Assembly: GCF_030272615.1 (NCBI RefSeq)
Contig: NC_081413.1
Coordinates: 332,358,302-332,422,301, forward strand
Source: Cryptomeria japonica
Taxonomy: Eukaryota; Streptophyta; Pinopsida; Cupressales; Cupressaceae
Direction of reading: 5' to 3'
DNA: 64,000 bases
The translations under genes and the position numbers were made by a program. Below are positions 31,538-43,481 of the stretch, piece by piece. How positions within the stretch are numbered: the stretch's first letter is position 1; the number at the start of each line of letters is the position of its first letter. Under the pieces are notes generated by a model. That model ran no database searches. It saw only the letters and a program-made list of their open reading frames with translations, and was not told the origin of the DNA.

Positions 31538-32809
31538 TGACTGACCTTCCTAATGGTTCAACAACTAGACCTTGAAATCATACTTCAGGGATTGGCATCC
31601 TACTAAGTAATTATCTTTCATCATGAAGATGTATTTAGTTGTCAACCCGGGACGTATACTTGAAATGGGTCTGCAAAGTATATGCACTAGAAAGACCAAA
31701 ACAACCATCTTTTCTATTGTTGGAAATAAAATGTTGCTTGATAAAATGTTGAAAACAAGTAACTAAAATGCTTGTAAGGAAAATTAACTAACTTCTAAGA
31801 AACAACTTAGAAAGACAAGACTTATCCATGATCAACAAATAGGTTCTACTCAGTTTGCAGTGGTTGCAGGAACAATCACAGGAAGTTTTCCAATGGCTGC
31901 AGGAATAGTCCATGATCAAGATAATGCTAAATACAGAATGAAAAATAATTGATAAAAGAAATCGAATGAGTAATCACTAAGTGGGCCCCCTTAGCAATCA
32001 TCCAAACAACTGAATCAAATGCCTGGAACTTAAAGTATCATCTTATTGATTCGAAAGTACTTGATAACATAACAACAGATTGCTTGGAAGTATGCTTCTT
32101 TAACTCAAAATTGCATTACAACTGCTGGAACTATCTTATTCTCAACCACCATACAAGAGAAGGTGGGAGATTATTTAAAGCATGAAATTCCTAACTAACT
32201 AACTAGCATACCACTCCCAAAGTTCAAGGAGGATGCTTATATTGAACAAGGAGAAACAGAAGGTGAAGTTACAAATGCTGAGAATCAGTCAAAGTCTATC
32301 AAAACAACAAAGAGAATTTAGTGTAACCTCAGTCCTAAATCTATTCCTTCAACAAAGGAAATCATTTAAGTCTTCAGATAAGTCATAATGAGCCACTTTT
32401 AACTGCCAGCTGACTCTTTCAATGACAATCCTTGTTGTCTTTCTTCTCGACCAGCAACTCCATGATCTTTATTGCTGAACATCTTGGACCAGTTCAACAT
32501 TATTCTTTAACCCTGCATGAAATTGTTAATGTGCATAAATATAGGCCTAATTATTCCCACTAGAGTAACATTCAAAATCTACATGCAACATTACCATGGA
32601 TATTCCTCATATCATAATTACCTATTATATTTCATCAAAAAAGAACATATATCAAACGAGGTCATGTCACATGACCATACCATCAAACATATAAAATCTT
32701 ATCACTTAGCAAAGGTTTTGAACTCAAAAGACATATCTAGACTTCCTAATGTCCCATTAATGACACATAAACATAGATAAAATAGAGCCATTCTTTTGGC
32801 TGATCATCA
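31538..32809. mobile_element. Solo LTR E in gag of element C
   Basis: A 1272-base insert starting TGACTGACC and ending CTGATCATCA, flanked by CTCCT on both sides (31533-31537 and 32810-32814). Removing it with one CTCCT restores the gag frame (YLPPYSITSFEQL). TG...CA ends, a 5-bp duplication and the lack of coding sequence support a solo LTR. Family and orientation are not clear. Confidence 0.75.
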
Positions 32810-32814
32810 CTCCT

Positions 32815-33345
32815 TATTCTATTACATCATTTGAACAATTAGCTAATACTTTCATTCAACAATTTCATAATAATATTGGTCCTAAGATTACTTTGAATGA
32901 TTTAATGCATTGTAAGCAAGGTGTTAAAGAAAAAGAGACTGATTTCATTTGTAGATATAAGCATTTGTATTCTCAAATTTCTTATCCTATACCTAATCAA
33001 GATGTTAAAAGAAAATTCATTTCCAATTTGCAAAAAGACATTAAGGATAAGCTTCTCTTTTCTAAGTTTACTTCCTTTACATAGTTGTGCATATTACTTC
33101 ATAACTATAAGCTTGAAGTGAGTCAATTTGAACAATCCCTTCAATGGCTCCAATTGATAAGAATGAAAATGCTCAATAACCTTTTTCAAAGTTTAAACCG
33201 AATAAGGGATTCATCAAGTTCAATGACAACAACAATATCCAGGGAGCAGCTGCAACAACAAGTGTGTCTCCTTTATCCAAGTATTTTAGAAAAGAATTTA
33301 CTCCTCTTTTTGAATCTTTGCATAGCATTGTGACACATTATTGAA
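32815..33345 (+). pseudogene. Gag of element C, C-terminal part
   Basis: SITSFEQLANTFIQQFHNNI, LNDLMHCKQGVKEKETDFI, RYKHLYSQI and FISNLQKDIKDKLLF complete the Gag domain begun before solo LTR E. A stop at 33082-33084 (TAG, FTSFT-stop-LCILLHNY) and later frame changes break the end. Confidence 0.7.
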
Positions 33346-34218
33346 CAAAAATGTGTTGAAACTTCCTCCCACCAAACCAACTGACACATCCAAACCATTG
33401 CCACCTTATCATGATTCCAAAGCTTTTTGCCAATATCATCGTCAACTCGATCATGACACTGAAAAAGTGTTAATCCCTAAGGAGTAAGATTCAAGAACTT
33501 ATTGATAATAATACCATATCAATAGCTGGTGTGAATGACAAAGGAAGTGAATCAGTAGCTCCTCCTAATCAAAACCTCCAAATCTTTATCAATCCTTTGC
33601 CTTCTCATTCTACTAATGTGATTGAGTCTGAGCATCTTGCCATTTCTCCTAATGATCTTGGCCTTGAGTCTAATAATGTGGTGAATTTTATTAATAAACC
33701 TACATCTCCTAAGGATCTATGCATTACCTTTCATACTAATGAGACTATTGAAGCACTTGATGGACCATTATATATCACTACAAGTATCAAAGACATATGC
33801 TCTCACGAGGCATGCTCATTTATCCCATGTGTATGGTAAATGTGATATCTAAAGAATATCTTTATACCTTACAATTGAATCAAGTGACATATGATAAATT
33901 TGATATGGTCATTGAGATATTTGATGGTTTCTCTTGTACTTCTATTGGCTCTACTACTCTTCCCATTGATGTTGGTACTAAGTGCTTATATGTCAATTTT
34001 TTATCATTCCTACGTCGAATCAATTTTGTGTGAAGTTGGGACACCTTTGGTTCTCTTCCATGAAAGCAATCCCTTCTATCGTTCATAAGTGTTTAAAATT
34101 ACCTCTTAATGAAAAAATCATAACAATTAATCATAGCATGTACCAACCCACGGTGAGGCGTGAAGATGTTAATCTTGATTACTTTTGGTCTAAACAATTT
34201 GAACCTCTTAAGCCTTGA
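33346..34218 (+). pseudogene. Gag tail and protease-like region of element C
   Basis: A block FCQYHRQLDHDTEK (about 33420) marks the usual Gag end of plant gypsy elements. After it, IQELIDNNTISIAG and an S/T-rich stretch lead to MVNVISKEYLYTLQL, FDMVIEIFDGFSCTSIGSTT and, in a shifted frame, SSMKAIPSIVHKCLKLPLNE, which looks like the end of an aspartic protease (the ILGRPWL-type block is degraded to VKLGHLWF). No DSG active site is seen clearly. Confidence 0.6.
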
Positions 34219-35247
34219 AGTGGTGCTCTTTTTCAATCTTATTAAAAGTGGAATAATGATACGATCTTATCCTTGAGTAAGCCTAGAGATCCTAATCCCA
34301 TTCCTCTTCTTCATTATAGACCTATTCCTCCTCCTCATGATGGACTCGGTCTCCTTCCTACATTGTTTATTCCTTCTTTATATGCTATGGTCTCGCCTCC
34401 TGCATCTTCACAAGGGAAGCACTCAACATCTCCTATCTTTCAACCTAAAAATCCTTCTCCGATGCATCCTTCTTTAAAATAAGAGAAGACGCCTATGCCT
34501 ATTGATCCTAAACCTTTATAACCTTTAGCTAAAACTAAAATAAACTATTGTGTGAGAGAATATCGATGGAGACATTGTGCTAAGACTCGTGAACTTGCTT
34601 CTCAACCAGTTTCCTCCCCGAAGACTCCAAATGTTAACATGATCCCATTTGTCCAGCTTTCACCTAACCTTAGGGATAAAGTTTAACCTAAATCTCCAAG
34701 ACATAAAATGCTTAATAAAGATGATGGTTCATGTTCTATTTGTACTAAAGATGCACTTTTTATTAACCTTGACGAAGAGATGGATGAAAATGATGTTCAT
34801 GCTAACAATGTTGATGATATTGATGATGAATATGAATATATTGATGTTGACAATGATTTATCTAAATAATTATTACCAGCATTAATCCTATCTCCTAGTA
34901 ATAGACAAAGTGATCCATCATTAGAGCATGGTCCTTGTTTAGAACTTGTAGTAGCTCCATCTATCATGCTCAAAGTTGCTCCTCTTGCATATTGTCCACC
35001 TTCCCAAAACAATTTTGAGCAAGATTGGGAGGTGAATGACTTGCTTGATTATCTTCATTTGTGTCGTAGATTCTCTCTCTCTCTCTCTCTAGATCATCTC
35101 TTGATTGTTCATAACCTTCTTCTATTTGTTGTCCCTAGCATTGTCTACTTAAGGACAATGCAAAGCATTGAGATCTATTTTGGTCTCTCCCATGTTGACT
35201 CAAAGGACACATGTGCCCTTCTTCCATTGTGGTTCTGCTTTCTTTGA
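34219..35247 (+). pseudogene. Tail ORF region of element C, unrecognised
   Basis: Open stretches encode RDPNPIPLLHYRPIPPPHDG, YCVREYRWRHCAKTRELAS, an Asp-rich run (DEEMDENDVHANNVDDIDDE) and NNFEQDWEVNDLLDYLHLCR. There is no RT, RNase H or integrase. A short (TC)n tract lies at 35072-35088. It may be the remnant of a linker and 3' ORF. Confidence 0.4.
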
Positions 35248-35805
35248 GGAATGAGGACAATTCAATGCAAATATATGCACGATATACATTATTTATCATA
35301 AGAGCATACTGACCCCAGAGTTACGAAAAACCCTTATGTGCTTTGTGTTTTGTGATCATTATCCTTTGATTTGTTTTCTCTTTGGGGCATATTATTGTGA
35401 AAACATGCTTGTCTTTTGGATGAATGTATACTACCTTAAAGTAATTGCTCTTGATAGGGCATGCATAATCACTTTCACATGGGGGCATACACTCTGCTCA
35501 ATGTTTCTCTCTTTGTACATCTTGATACTCAAGTTACTTTGCGAACTTATCCTTTTGCTTGGTAATTTTGATATTTTTCTTTTCATGACTCATGGTAAGT
35601 GGATCTTACTAGGCTAAGTAGTCATGGTTTTCTTTCTTATGATGTCCCTTTTATCCTGATCTTGAAGTAGTGAGATACCTAAAGTCCATTGGGGGCTTGG
35701 TGTGTCTTTCCTCCTTAGCATCCTGATAGAAGCCTTTCAATGTGAACCTTTGTACTTTATCGAGAGTATGCTTAGTCTCATACTCTCACTAAAGTGAGGG
35801 CTAAA
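35248..35805 (+). other. 3' untranslated region and polypurine tract of element C
   Basis: It has repeated TGGGGGCATA and GGGGGCTTGG words after GAGGAATGAGGACAATTCAA and ends in AAAGTGAGGGCTAAA, a purine-rich tract next to the 3' LTR at 35806. No gene seen. Confidence 0.6.
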
Positions 35806-36943
35806 TGTAGTGTCCTAAATTGTACTCCCTTACAATTGGGCCCTCACCTTGGCGTTCATGCTCTAAGGCCTGAATGGGACCTGGTTCTATTCATACTATG
35901 AAAATTTGTCACCTTTTTCACTTCACACCTCGTCTTGCCTTCAATTTGTGGTCTCTGATTGGGAAAGACCAGAGTGTGGTTCCCTGATCCTCCCAATTAG
36001 GACCCAAATTTGGGCCCCTTAACGGTCATGTGATTTGAGCAAGAATTTGGGCTCTGTATTTAAAAAATTAAGTTGTTTGTCAACAAGCAAGTATAAAAGG
36101 AGGTCTACCCCTCTCATTTGATCATCTGAATATCATATTGATCAATCAATTCAAGCAATCAAGCATTTAAGTTCAAGCAAGCAAGTAATCAATCTTCTTT
36201 CAAGCATTAGAGCAAAGATAATGTCAAGATTCAAGCATCGGGGTTGACATTTATGTTCTATGTTATTGAAGACTTCATGAAACCCTAATTCCATGTGAAG
36301 ACAAACAAAACTTCACAAGGAGGTATAACATTTGTGTTTTAGTCATTATTCAACATCTCCCTCAAAAGGAGAACATTTCTATTACTGCAATCAATCATAT
36401 TTCATTTCTATTTCATACTTAATTCCAAAATCGGGGTTTGACCGAAGACAAACCCCTATTCCCAACGTATTTCCCTTCTCTACTGTGCGTAGGAGCAAGT
36501 ACAAAGTTGCGATCTTTAGAATTAGCTTTATTTACAATGACAAATCAATCCCCCATTAAAGTGAGAAAAGTTTGGAGGACCACAAGGACCACCATCCCAA
36601 TCCTGACAAATTAGGAGCTCCTTCTGGGAACAGATCTGAATACATTTATTTTTCTCAGATCTAGGTTCATGTCTTGATCAGATGACCGTAGCTTACTTTT
36701 CATGCATTTTTACATCAATTCCAACACAGTTACCCTAATTTCAATATTTTAACAATACAACTTGAAAAAGGGCAATTCAATCTAATCCACTAAATCTAAT
36801 AAAATTACCAGCCCTTGTCCTTACTCATTTATGGCTTGATCCATTAGATTTACATCTCTCTTTTAATGTAATGGTCCCTAAGTCTAAATATTAGCAGTTT
36901 TCATACATTTAATGGTGAAAACCCTAATATTTTCACCATTACA
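35806..36943 (+). repeat. 3' LTR of element C
   Basis: Starts TGTAGTGTCCTAAATTGTAC and ends TTTCACCATTACA. Uninterrupted, it shows what the 5' LTR looked like before D inserted. Differences from the 5' copy are frequent along its length. Confidence 0.88.
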
Positions 36944-37672
36944 ATTAGCAAATTTTGTTTCAAAGAAGTCAAATATGAAACCACAAGGATCACAAGATGC
37001 CATAGGACAAGGTGATAGAGGTCAAACTCTAACTCCTTCAACTTTAGGAATAGCTTCATCTACATCTCAACTGTTGGCCTCAATTAGTAAAGGGGGTGAT
37101 GGTGAAGATCCTTTAGAAAAGAGAACTCTCAAAAGAACTTGTAGAGATACCCCTCTAAAGGAAAAAGTAAAAGAATATGAGAAAGAAATGATAGAAGAGG
37201 AAGTTATAGATATCACTTCATCCCAATCTTAGGCAACTAAATCTCCTCCTCATGATTCCCCTAATTCTCCAACACATAATATACCACAAAGATCACCACT
37301 TAGAGTTGGCCCTACTCCTCCTGATAATGAAGTTTATAGAACCCCTTTTAGGAATCTTTGCATTTTGTTTCTCCCGATTTGAAGTCTGTAAAAAAATCAA
37401 CGGAAACCCCTTCATCCCCTTAATGGCTTGAAGAAGCTCTCTCCAAGAAAAGAAAAGGTTAAAGACCATGTCTAGGCTAATAATGGATAGTAGCAATGGA
37501 ACCTTGTATGTAGAAGTAGCCCATCCCTCTATGAAAAATAATCCAAGCCAAGATACTCCTAGAGACTTCAACATAATGAAGATCAATTTGGGGCCATCTA
37601 GTAGAGATGGAGATGTCGACAACTCTTAGATAACAACTTTGAGGCTTGTGTAAAGGACAACCAAATATTAAT
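36944..37672 (+). pseudogene. Unknown ORF F, part 2
   Basis: Continues part 1 in frame with ANFVSKKSNMKPQGSQDAIG, TSQLLASISKGGDGEDPLEK and a charged KEKVKEYEKEMIEEEVIDI, to a stop at 37230. Then come a S/P-rich stretch (SPPHDSPNSPTHNIPQRSP), NGTLYVEVAHPSMKNN and LGPSSRDGDVDNS with stops and frame changes. It is interrupted at 37673 by element G. Confidence 0.5.
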
Positions 37673-38741
37673 TGTTCACATTAAAATCCTCGGGGAAAGT
37701 TTGCGGCCGAAGTATCTTCTTTTCCCTCTCAGCTTTCCAGCAGTGCGTGGTGTGCAGGACAATTGTCAGCTCGGCGTTGCCCCCAGCGGTCCGTGTTTTG
37801 CATTCGAGGATTGGAATAGCGCGATGATGACAAATGGAGAAGTTTTGCTGACTGGGCCTTTTTTGGGACCCACCTTGTAGCACAAGCGGGAAAGGGACAC
37901 CTGGCACCTTTATGCTAGCAGATGTGTTTCTGTTTGAAGAGGATTTTCAGAAGAGGTCTCCCCGCCTGCCGCGTTTTCTTTTGTGGTTAGCGAAATCTTT
38001 TCCATTTGGGTCGGTATGAAGATCATCGCAGGCAAGAACCAAAGCCTCGGGGCCGTTTTGCTGGGTGTGACCTCGCAAAATGACACGGCTTGGTTTTTCT
38101 GTTTAGGGGCGGTTATGCATGTTTGGCGTATTTTGGAGTTGTTAGCAGAGTTGCGGGCTCTTTTTATGCTTTTTTTTTTCCCCTGTTGTAGGGGTTCAGA
38201 ACTTTTAAAGAAAAACAATTAAGGATCTTAGATAATTGGAGTTGTTATAGTTTCTCAAGAGGAAGGTCAATCAAGATTGTGCCTACGGCCTTCGTGATTA
38301 CCTCTTTTGGATGCTTAAATAGGCTTTTTTTGTGCGTGTTCTTGATGACTTTAGAGATATCTATCTAATACTCTGCCAATTAAACTATGTTCCACACTTG
38401 TTATCTGGTAGATGCATGATATATGTTTCTTTATGTTTTTAAGAGGAATCTTAATTATATCTTAATTTATGTTCTGTTCGGGCATGTAGATTGTTGAATG
38501 GGCTTTAAAACCATGTGTTTCCTATTTTTATATGCTATCTGCTTTTTATGAAATGTTCTGGCACATCCCCTCACTAGCATAGATCATTTTATTTTAAGAT
38601 TCCTTCTTTTCCCTTTTCCCAGACCCCCAAGGAAGAGTCGGCTTCTCAATCCGGAGGTTATTCAGGGAATCTCGCACAGTAGGTCCCCCATCACTGAATT
38701 TCCCATAAGGTTGTTTGTTTCCAAAGTAAAATTTAGAGTCA
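37673..38741 (+). repeat. 5' LTR of element G
   Basis: Starts TGTTCACATTAAAATC and ends TTTAGAGTCA. It is GC-richer than its surroundings in 37680-38140. The 3' copy is 1075 bases. The open frames inside it are shadows of LTR sequence. Confidence 0.88.
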
Positions 38742-38754
38742 ACGGTTCTTTTTT

Positions 38755-38773
38755 TGGCACGCCCGATGGGACA
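38755..38773 (+). other. Primer-binding site of element G
   Basis: TGGCACGCCCGATGGGACA follows a T-run after the LTR. It differs from the element A site at three positions. Confidence 0.7.
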
Positions 38774-38803
38774 TCAAGTTCAAATATAATTCTAAGCTAC
38801 TTT

Positions 38804-40150
38804 ATGAGTCATAGGCCTGTTACCAGGAGTCAGACAACTTTAAATCCTCACCTTCTCTTGCCACCTCTAGTGACCATTCATTCAGCCGTATCTTCATCTT
38901 CACATAGCTTTCCCACTTTCCCTACAGTCACCTGCACAACAATGACACATATTCCCCCTAGAAATTTTTTGACCTGGGATAACGGGAGCCCTCTCATTCC
39001 CTCAACTCCACCCTTGGTTTGGGGAGCTATCCTTGCAGCCGCACTAAAAGTCGTACCCAAGTTCACTGGAAAATGTCATAAAACTCTTGGGGAGCAGTTA
39101 CAAGATGTAGCCACTATCAACACTGTCCATGGAATTACCGAACAAAATGTGGCCTTAAGACTGCTCGTAGCTTCTTTCAAAGGAAGAGCTTTGGATTGGT
39201 TCATATCATTGGGCCCTAACACTATAGGAGATTGGGATCAGCTGGGAGACCATTTTTTCCAGAGGTTCTCCGATAAGACGGACAGATCGTCTTTGATGCA
39301 CCGATTGATCACAATAAAGAGGGCCCCTTAGGATGCACTAACTGATTTCAATCTAAGGTTTCAGCGGACCTGGCAAAGGGTACCTTTGTCTGCTCGCCCC
39401 TCGGTGGATATGGCTTTTGTATTCTACTTAAAAGATTTCAATTCTGACATATCAGTGATGATCCAGTCCCTAGGAGGCAATACGCTCCTGCAAGCATTCA
39501 ACATAGCGGTCCAAGCGGAAAACAACCTAATCGATGTCGGGAAGCTAGCTCCCCACCCTATCATGTCGGTTTTTCTTGAGATATCTCCTTAAGTCTTAGA
39601 GGAAGCCGCACCCAGTACATCTGCTCCACAGTCTATATATTCATATCCCACTCCCCCGTTGTCCTCTTTGGCTGCTGAGGTCAATGATATGAAGAACCTC
39701 CTGAGATCCTTCTCCAATGAGATTGTCAATCTAAAGAGAGCCCAGGTCTCACCCGCCAAGCCTCCCTTCCAACAAAGTTTCCAAGGGAATCGACCTCCAT
39801 ACCAACATAACCAACATACAAATCACCGTACTGACAAACCTTCCCAGCTAAATGGCCAGATAGTCTTTGTCCCGAATCCATTGCAAACTATCTATCTAGC
39901 CACTGGTAAAGAGTTGACCATGGGTCAAAATAACCTAGCGGATGACACCAATTCCTGGTGCTTTCTGTGTAATAATACTCATGCCCCGAGAAATTGCCCA
40001 AGAGGGAACTTGCAGCAGAAGGTCGCAAAAAAAAGAAGTCTAGGCATGATGCGAGACAAATCTATGTATACATCTCCGAGTATGGATAATGCGGCTTTGT
40101 CTCACAAATGCAAGGAATGTCATTGCAGCAAGAAGCAGAGATCACACTAG
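38804..40150 (+). pseudogene. Gag of element G
   Basis: The likely start is MSHRPVTRSQTTL at 38804. The Gag domain contains KFTGKCHKTLGEQLQDVATI, ASFKGRALDWFISLGPNTIG, DQLGDHFFQRFSD, SLMHRLITIK, then after a stop NLRFQRTWQRVPLSARPSVDMAF. A zinc-knuckle-like WCFLCNNTHAPRNCPRG (about 39955) has C, C, H, C with one residue less than the canonical spacing. Stops at 39329-39331 and 39590-39592 split the frame. Confidence 0.78.
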
Positions 40151-40639
40151 ATCATGCACTTTTCTCGTGGATGGAGGATGAGGATGTCATGCTCACCAAC
40201 AACACACCCACTTCAAAGGATGGATCCACCTTCGTGCAGTCAGAGTATAACCTCCGCTCTAAAAGGCATTTCACCAAGGAGAATGTCAACATCTCGAGAG
40301 GAACACCCACAAACAAGTATCCTAAATGACCGATCATCAGCTCTGTCTATCCAAGAAAAGAGTTCATCCCATATAAGCTGAAGGAGCCGAAGATTCCCAC
40401 ACCTCAAATAGTAGATGTGGTGGAACAACTGAAGAAAGCTCTGGCTCATGTCTCTCTATGGGACCTTTTTAGTATTCCTGAGTAAAAGAACCGACTGAAA
40501 GAGGCCCTGTCTAATGGCGAAAAAGATGGCAGTGGGAGTGCCCCCAAATCTCCACAGATCAACAAAACGGGTTTCCAATGCGCAACAGACAAGTCACACT
40601 CTCTGACCGTGTTGACTAATCAGGGCTTGCCCTAAGGTT
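40151..40639 (+). pseudogene. Gag-protease linker of element G
   Basis: Contains VQSEYNLRSKRHFTKEN, KLKEPKIPTPQIVDVVEQLKK and a HVSLWDLFSIPE block followed by NRLKEAL, a text common between gag and protease in Tat-type elements. Two or more stops occur. No catalytic motif. Confidence 0.6.
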
Positions 40640-41127
40640 CAACTAGAAGGTAAGCCTAAACCAAACCCATTTTACCTTACCCTTATAGTTGGGGATAAAC
40701 TATTACATAATTCCATGATAGATTCTAGAGCTAGCACCACTCTCATGCCTAAACAAATCGCTGAGGTATTGAACATCAGGTATGAACCTTTGAGCAGGGG
40801 GGTTATGCAGCTTGACGGGAACAAGGTCCAGACCGTAGGTCTTATTAAAAGCCTTCCTCTAACCTAATTCGAATGTCCTAACATTATGGTGTCCCAAGAA
40901 GTAGTGGTCATCGACATCCCTTCTATTTTCGGGCTTTGTCTTTCCCGAGACTTTACTGCTAAAATAGGAGGCTATCTATCCTTAGATTGGTCCCATCTCA
41001 TCCTCTGAACCCAATACGACGCCAAGCTAAAAATCCTCTCAGAACCCCTCCATGTTGAGCATGTAGTTGACCAGACCATGATTAATTTTGAGCCTACCAC
41101 ACTTCTATATCAAACGAGGAAAGAAAA
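40640..41127 (+). pseudogene. Aspartic protease of element G
   Basis: LTLIVGDKLLHNSMIDSRASTTLMP holds the active-site block at about 40718-40740, but the expected DSG reads DSR, which should abolish activity. VMQLDGNKVQTVGLIKSLPL and PSIFGLCLSRDF are the following conserved blocks, with the LLGRPWL-type motif degraded. Confidence 0.7.
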
Positions 41128-41800
41128 GTGGTAGATCTCTTAGAAGATGAAGAAGTGACTGGGGAAATTCCACCCAAGCAGGAAGTTTTCTTGAATGAAT
41201 TCATAGATTTTGATACCTTTTCTAACTACCACTACACTGACCTAGGTACTTATTGCATTTTTGATGAAAACCAAATCATCCCGAAGCTTACTAAAGAGTT
41301 ATTTTCTGAAGAGCAGTTATCTTCAGCATTATGGACCCTACACTTCGATGGTGCAAAATGCAGGATGGGCTCCAGAGCTGGAATTTGTCTCACACCTCCC
41401 TTAGGTGAACAAATATTAAAGCCTTTTTGGTTACAATTCACATGTTCTAACAATGAAGCAGAGTATGAGGGACTGATCCAAGGCCTCAGCCTGGTGGAAA
41501 GGATGGGCATTAAAAAATTGAATGTCCCGGGCGACTCTAAGCTGGTTGTCCACCAAGTTTAGGGAATATCCAGTGCCAAACACGTCCATATGAGATCCTA
41601 CCATGCCAGAACGTGGGATTTAATAGAGAGTTTTGATGCTTTCAATATTGTAAGCATCCCCCATAAATTAAATGTTGTTGCTGACCGGATGGCCACAATC
41701 GGATCACATTTTGACCTAGCCATATACTTACTCATCGGTCCCCAAGAAGTCTGTGTAGTTGTCCGTCTGGCTATTCCTGATAATGATACTCACTAGCAAG
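41128..41800 (+). pseudogene. Archaeal-type RNase H of element G, placed before RT
   Basis: Blocks: LHFDGAKCRMGSRAGI (about 41340), NNEAEYEGLIQGLSLVERM, NVPGDSKLVVHQV-stop, and KLNVVADRMATIGSHFD. The four acidic positions (D, E, D, D) are kept. It sits between protease and RT, unlike element A where the same kind of domain follows the RT-linked RNase H. One TAG at 41560-41562 interrupts it. Confidence 0.82.
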
Positions 41801-42179
41801 TTTTTGAGAGCGATGAGCAGATCGCTTTATTCATCCAAAACTCAGGAGAATTTGCAGATCAACTACAACCCAAGGTGAAAGAAGCCTATGGAGATCAGAT
41901 CATCCAGCTGAAATCCAACAAGCTCCCAAACGGTTTGATCACTCTGGAGAACTTGTTTGACCACGATGACACTAAGAATGACAAGCGAAAGCTCACGGCT
42001 AGCAAAGGGGATTATGCCGAAATGTCGGTAGGAAGTGGGAGAGTTCTCAAGGTAGGAAAAGGTGTTTCCCCTAAAGACCGAAAGAGGTTGGCCCAATACT
42101 GTGATGAATATGAAAGTGTCTTGGCTTGGTGTTACGATGATTTAAAAGGATACGATCCTAGTATCATCTAGCATACCAT

Positions 42180-43179
42180 TGAGCTCGTAGATGAAGCTAA
42201 GTCAGTCTGACAAAAGAAAAGGCTGGTCAACCCAAAAATCGAGTCTGTCATGGCTCAGGAGCTGAAGAAGTTGATCGATTCAAGGATTGTTTACCCCATA
42301 AAACATAGCACATGGGTATCGAATCTAGTGCCCGTAAGAAAAAAGAATGGAGATATTCGGCTTTGTGTAGATTTCTGAGATCTGAATCGAGCGTCTCTCA
42401 AAGACCACTACCCTTTGCCATTAATGGAGAAATTACTGAGAATGGTGGCGGGGTCAGAAATGTTCTCGATGTTGGACGGTTTCTCAGGGTACAACCAGGT
42501 ATTGGTAAAACCAAAAGACCAGCACAAGACAATGTTCACCACCAAATGGGGAATGTTTGCATACCAAAATATGCCTTTCGGGTTGTCAAATGATGGAGCA
42601 ACTTTTCAAAGGGCCATGGATTTGGCTTTCAAAGAACTCATTAATAGGATCATTTTGATATACTTAGATGACATGACTGTATTTTCCAAATGTCAAGAGG
42701 ATCATTTTGATCATCTCGAGCTAGTGTTCCAAAAATGTCTTGAATTTGGGATTTCCCTGAACCTAAAGAAGTGCATCTTTTGTGTCCCTCAATGCAAGTT
42801 ACTTGGGCATATAGTATCAAAAGAAGGTGTTTCCATTGACCCAAACAGAGTCAAAGCCATCAAAGACCTCCCCCTTCCTGTCAACAAAAAAGGAGTCCAG
42901 TCTTTTTTAGGCAAAGTCAACTTTGTTAGTCGTTTCATTTCGGACTTTGCCATAATTATAAGACCCATCACCCTAATGCTAAAAAAGGATATACATTTCA
43001 AATGGACTCCTGAATCCAAAAGAGCCTTTGATAAAATCAAATATGCTATCTGTTCAGCCCTTGTGTTGTCCAACCCAGATATGTCAAAAGACTTCATAAT
43101 GTATGTCTTCTCTGGCCAGTATAGCATCACCATGGTCCTAACCCAAAAAGATGCCAAAAAGGTGGTGAACATCCCATAG
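42180..43179 (+). pseudogene. Reverse transcriptase of element G
   Basis: PVRKKNGDIRLCVDF-stop-DLN opens the palm, followed by FSMLDGFSGYNQVLV, FAYQNMPFGLSNDGATFQRAM and the catalytic YLDD at 42661-42672. Then LNLKKCIFCVPQCKLLGHIV and IDPNRVKAI. Only one TGA (about 42377) interrupts the domain. Upstream, 41875-42171 is open and polar and ends near a KKLIDSRIVYPIKHSTWVSN block, the usual RT lead-in. Confidence 0.9.
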
Positions 43180-43481
43180 CTTTCCATTCAAAGACCCTCA
43201 AAGAGTATGAGGCCAAATACAACTTTGTTGAAAAACAGGCCTTAGCCGTAGTGAAAGGACTGAAGAAGTTCAGGCATTTCATCGCCTGTAATAAAACTAC
43301 GGTGTATGTAGCTCATCCTGCGGTGCGGGAATACAGTCTGGAGGGTGACATCACCAAAAAAAGGGCAAATAGGATCACCAAGATCCTAGAATATGATGTC
43401 GACGTCAAGCCAACAAAGCTCGTTCGTGGGAGGGGCCTTTGCGAATATATAGTTTAGGGATGCGAACCCCGTGAAGATGAA
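43180..43481 (+). pseudogene. RT-linked RNase H of element G
   Basis: FHSKTLKEYEAKYNFVEKQA and LAVVKGLKKFRHFIACNKTT are the conserved blocks, ending RITKILEYDVDVKPTKLVRG. A frame change at about 43178 separates it from RT. Confidence 0.8.

Larger units (their letters stand above)
27614..36943 (+). mobile_element. LTR retrotransposon C, gag-protease only, with two nested solo LTRs
   Basis: LTRs at 27614-30001 (interrupted) and 35806-36943 flank a gag and protease-like region with no RT, RNase H or integrase. Flanking bases GTTAG (27609-27613) and ATTAG (36944-36948) form a near-perfect 5-bp duplication. LTR copies differ by many substitutions, so it is older than element A. Such gag-only elements depend on proteins from relatives. 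Confidence 0.85.

Noticed and set aside
37983-38222. Open frames in the G LTRs (also 50210-50608)
   Set aside because: They lie inside LTR sequence, appear on both strands and differ between the two LTRs.
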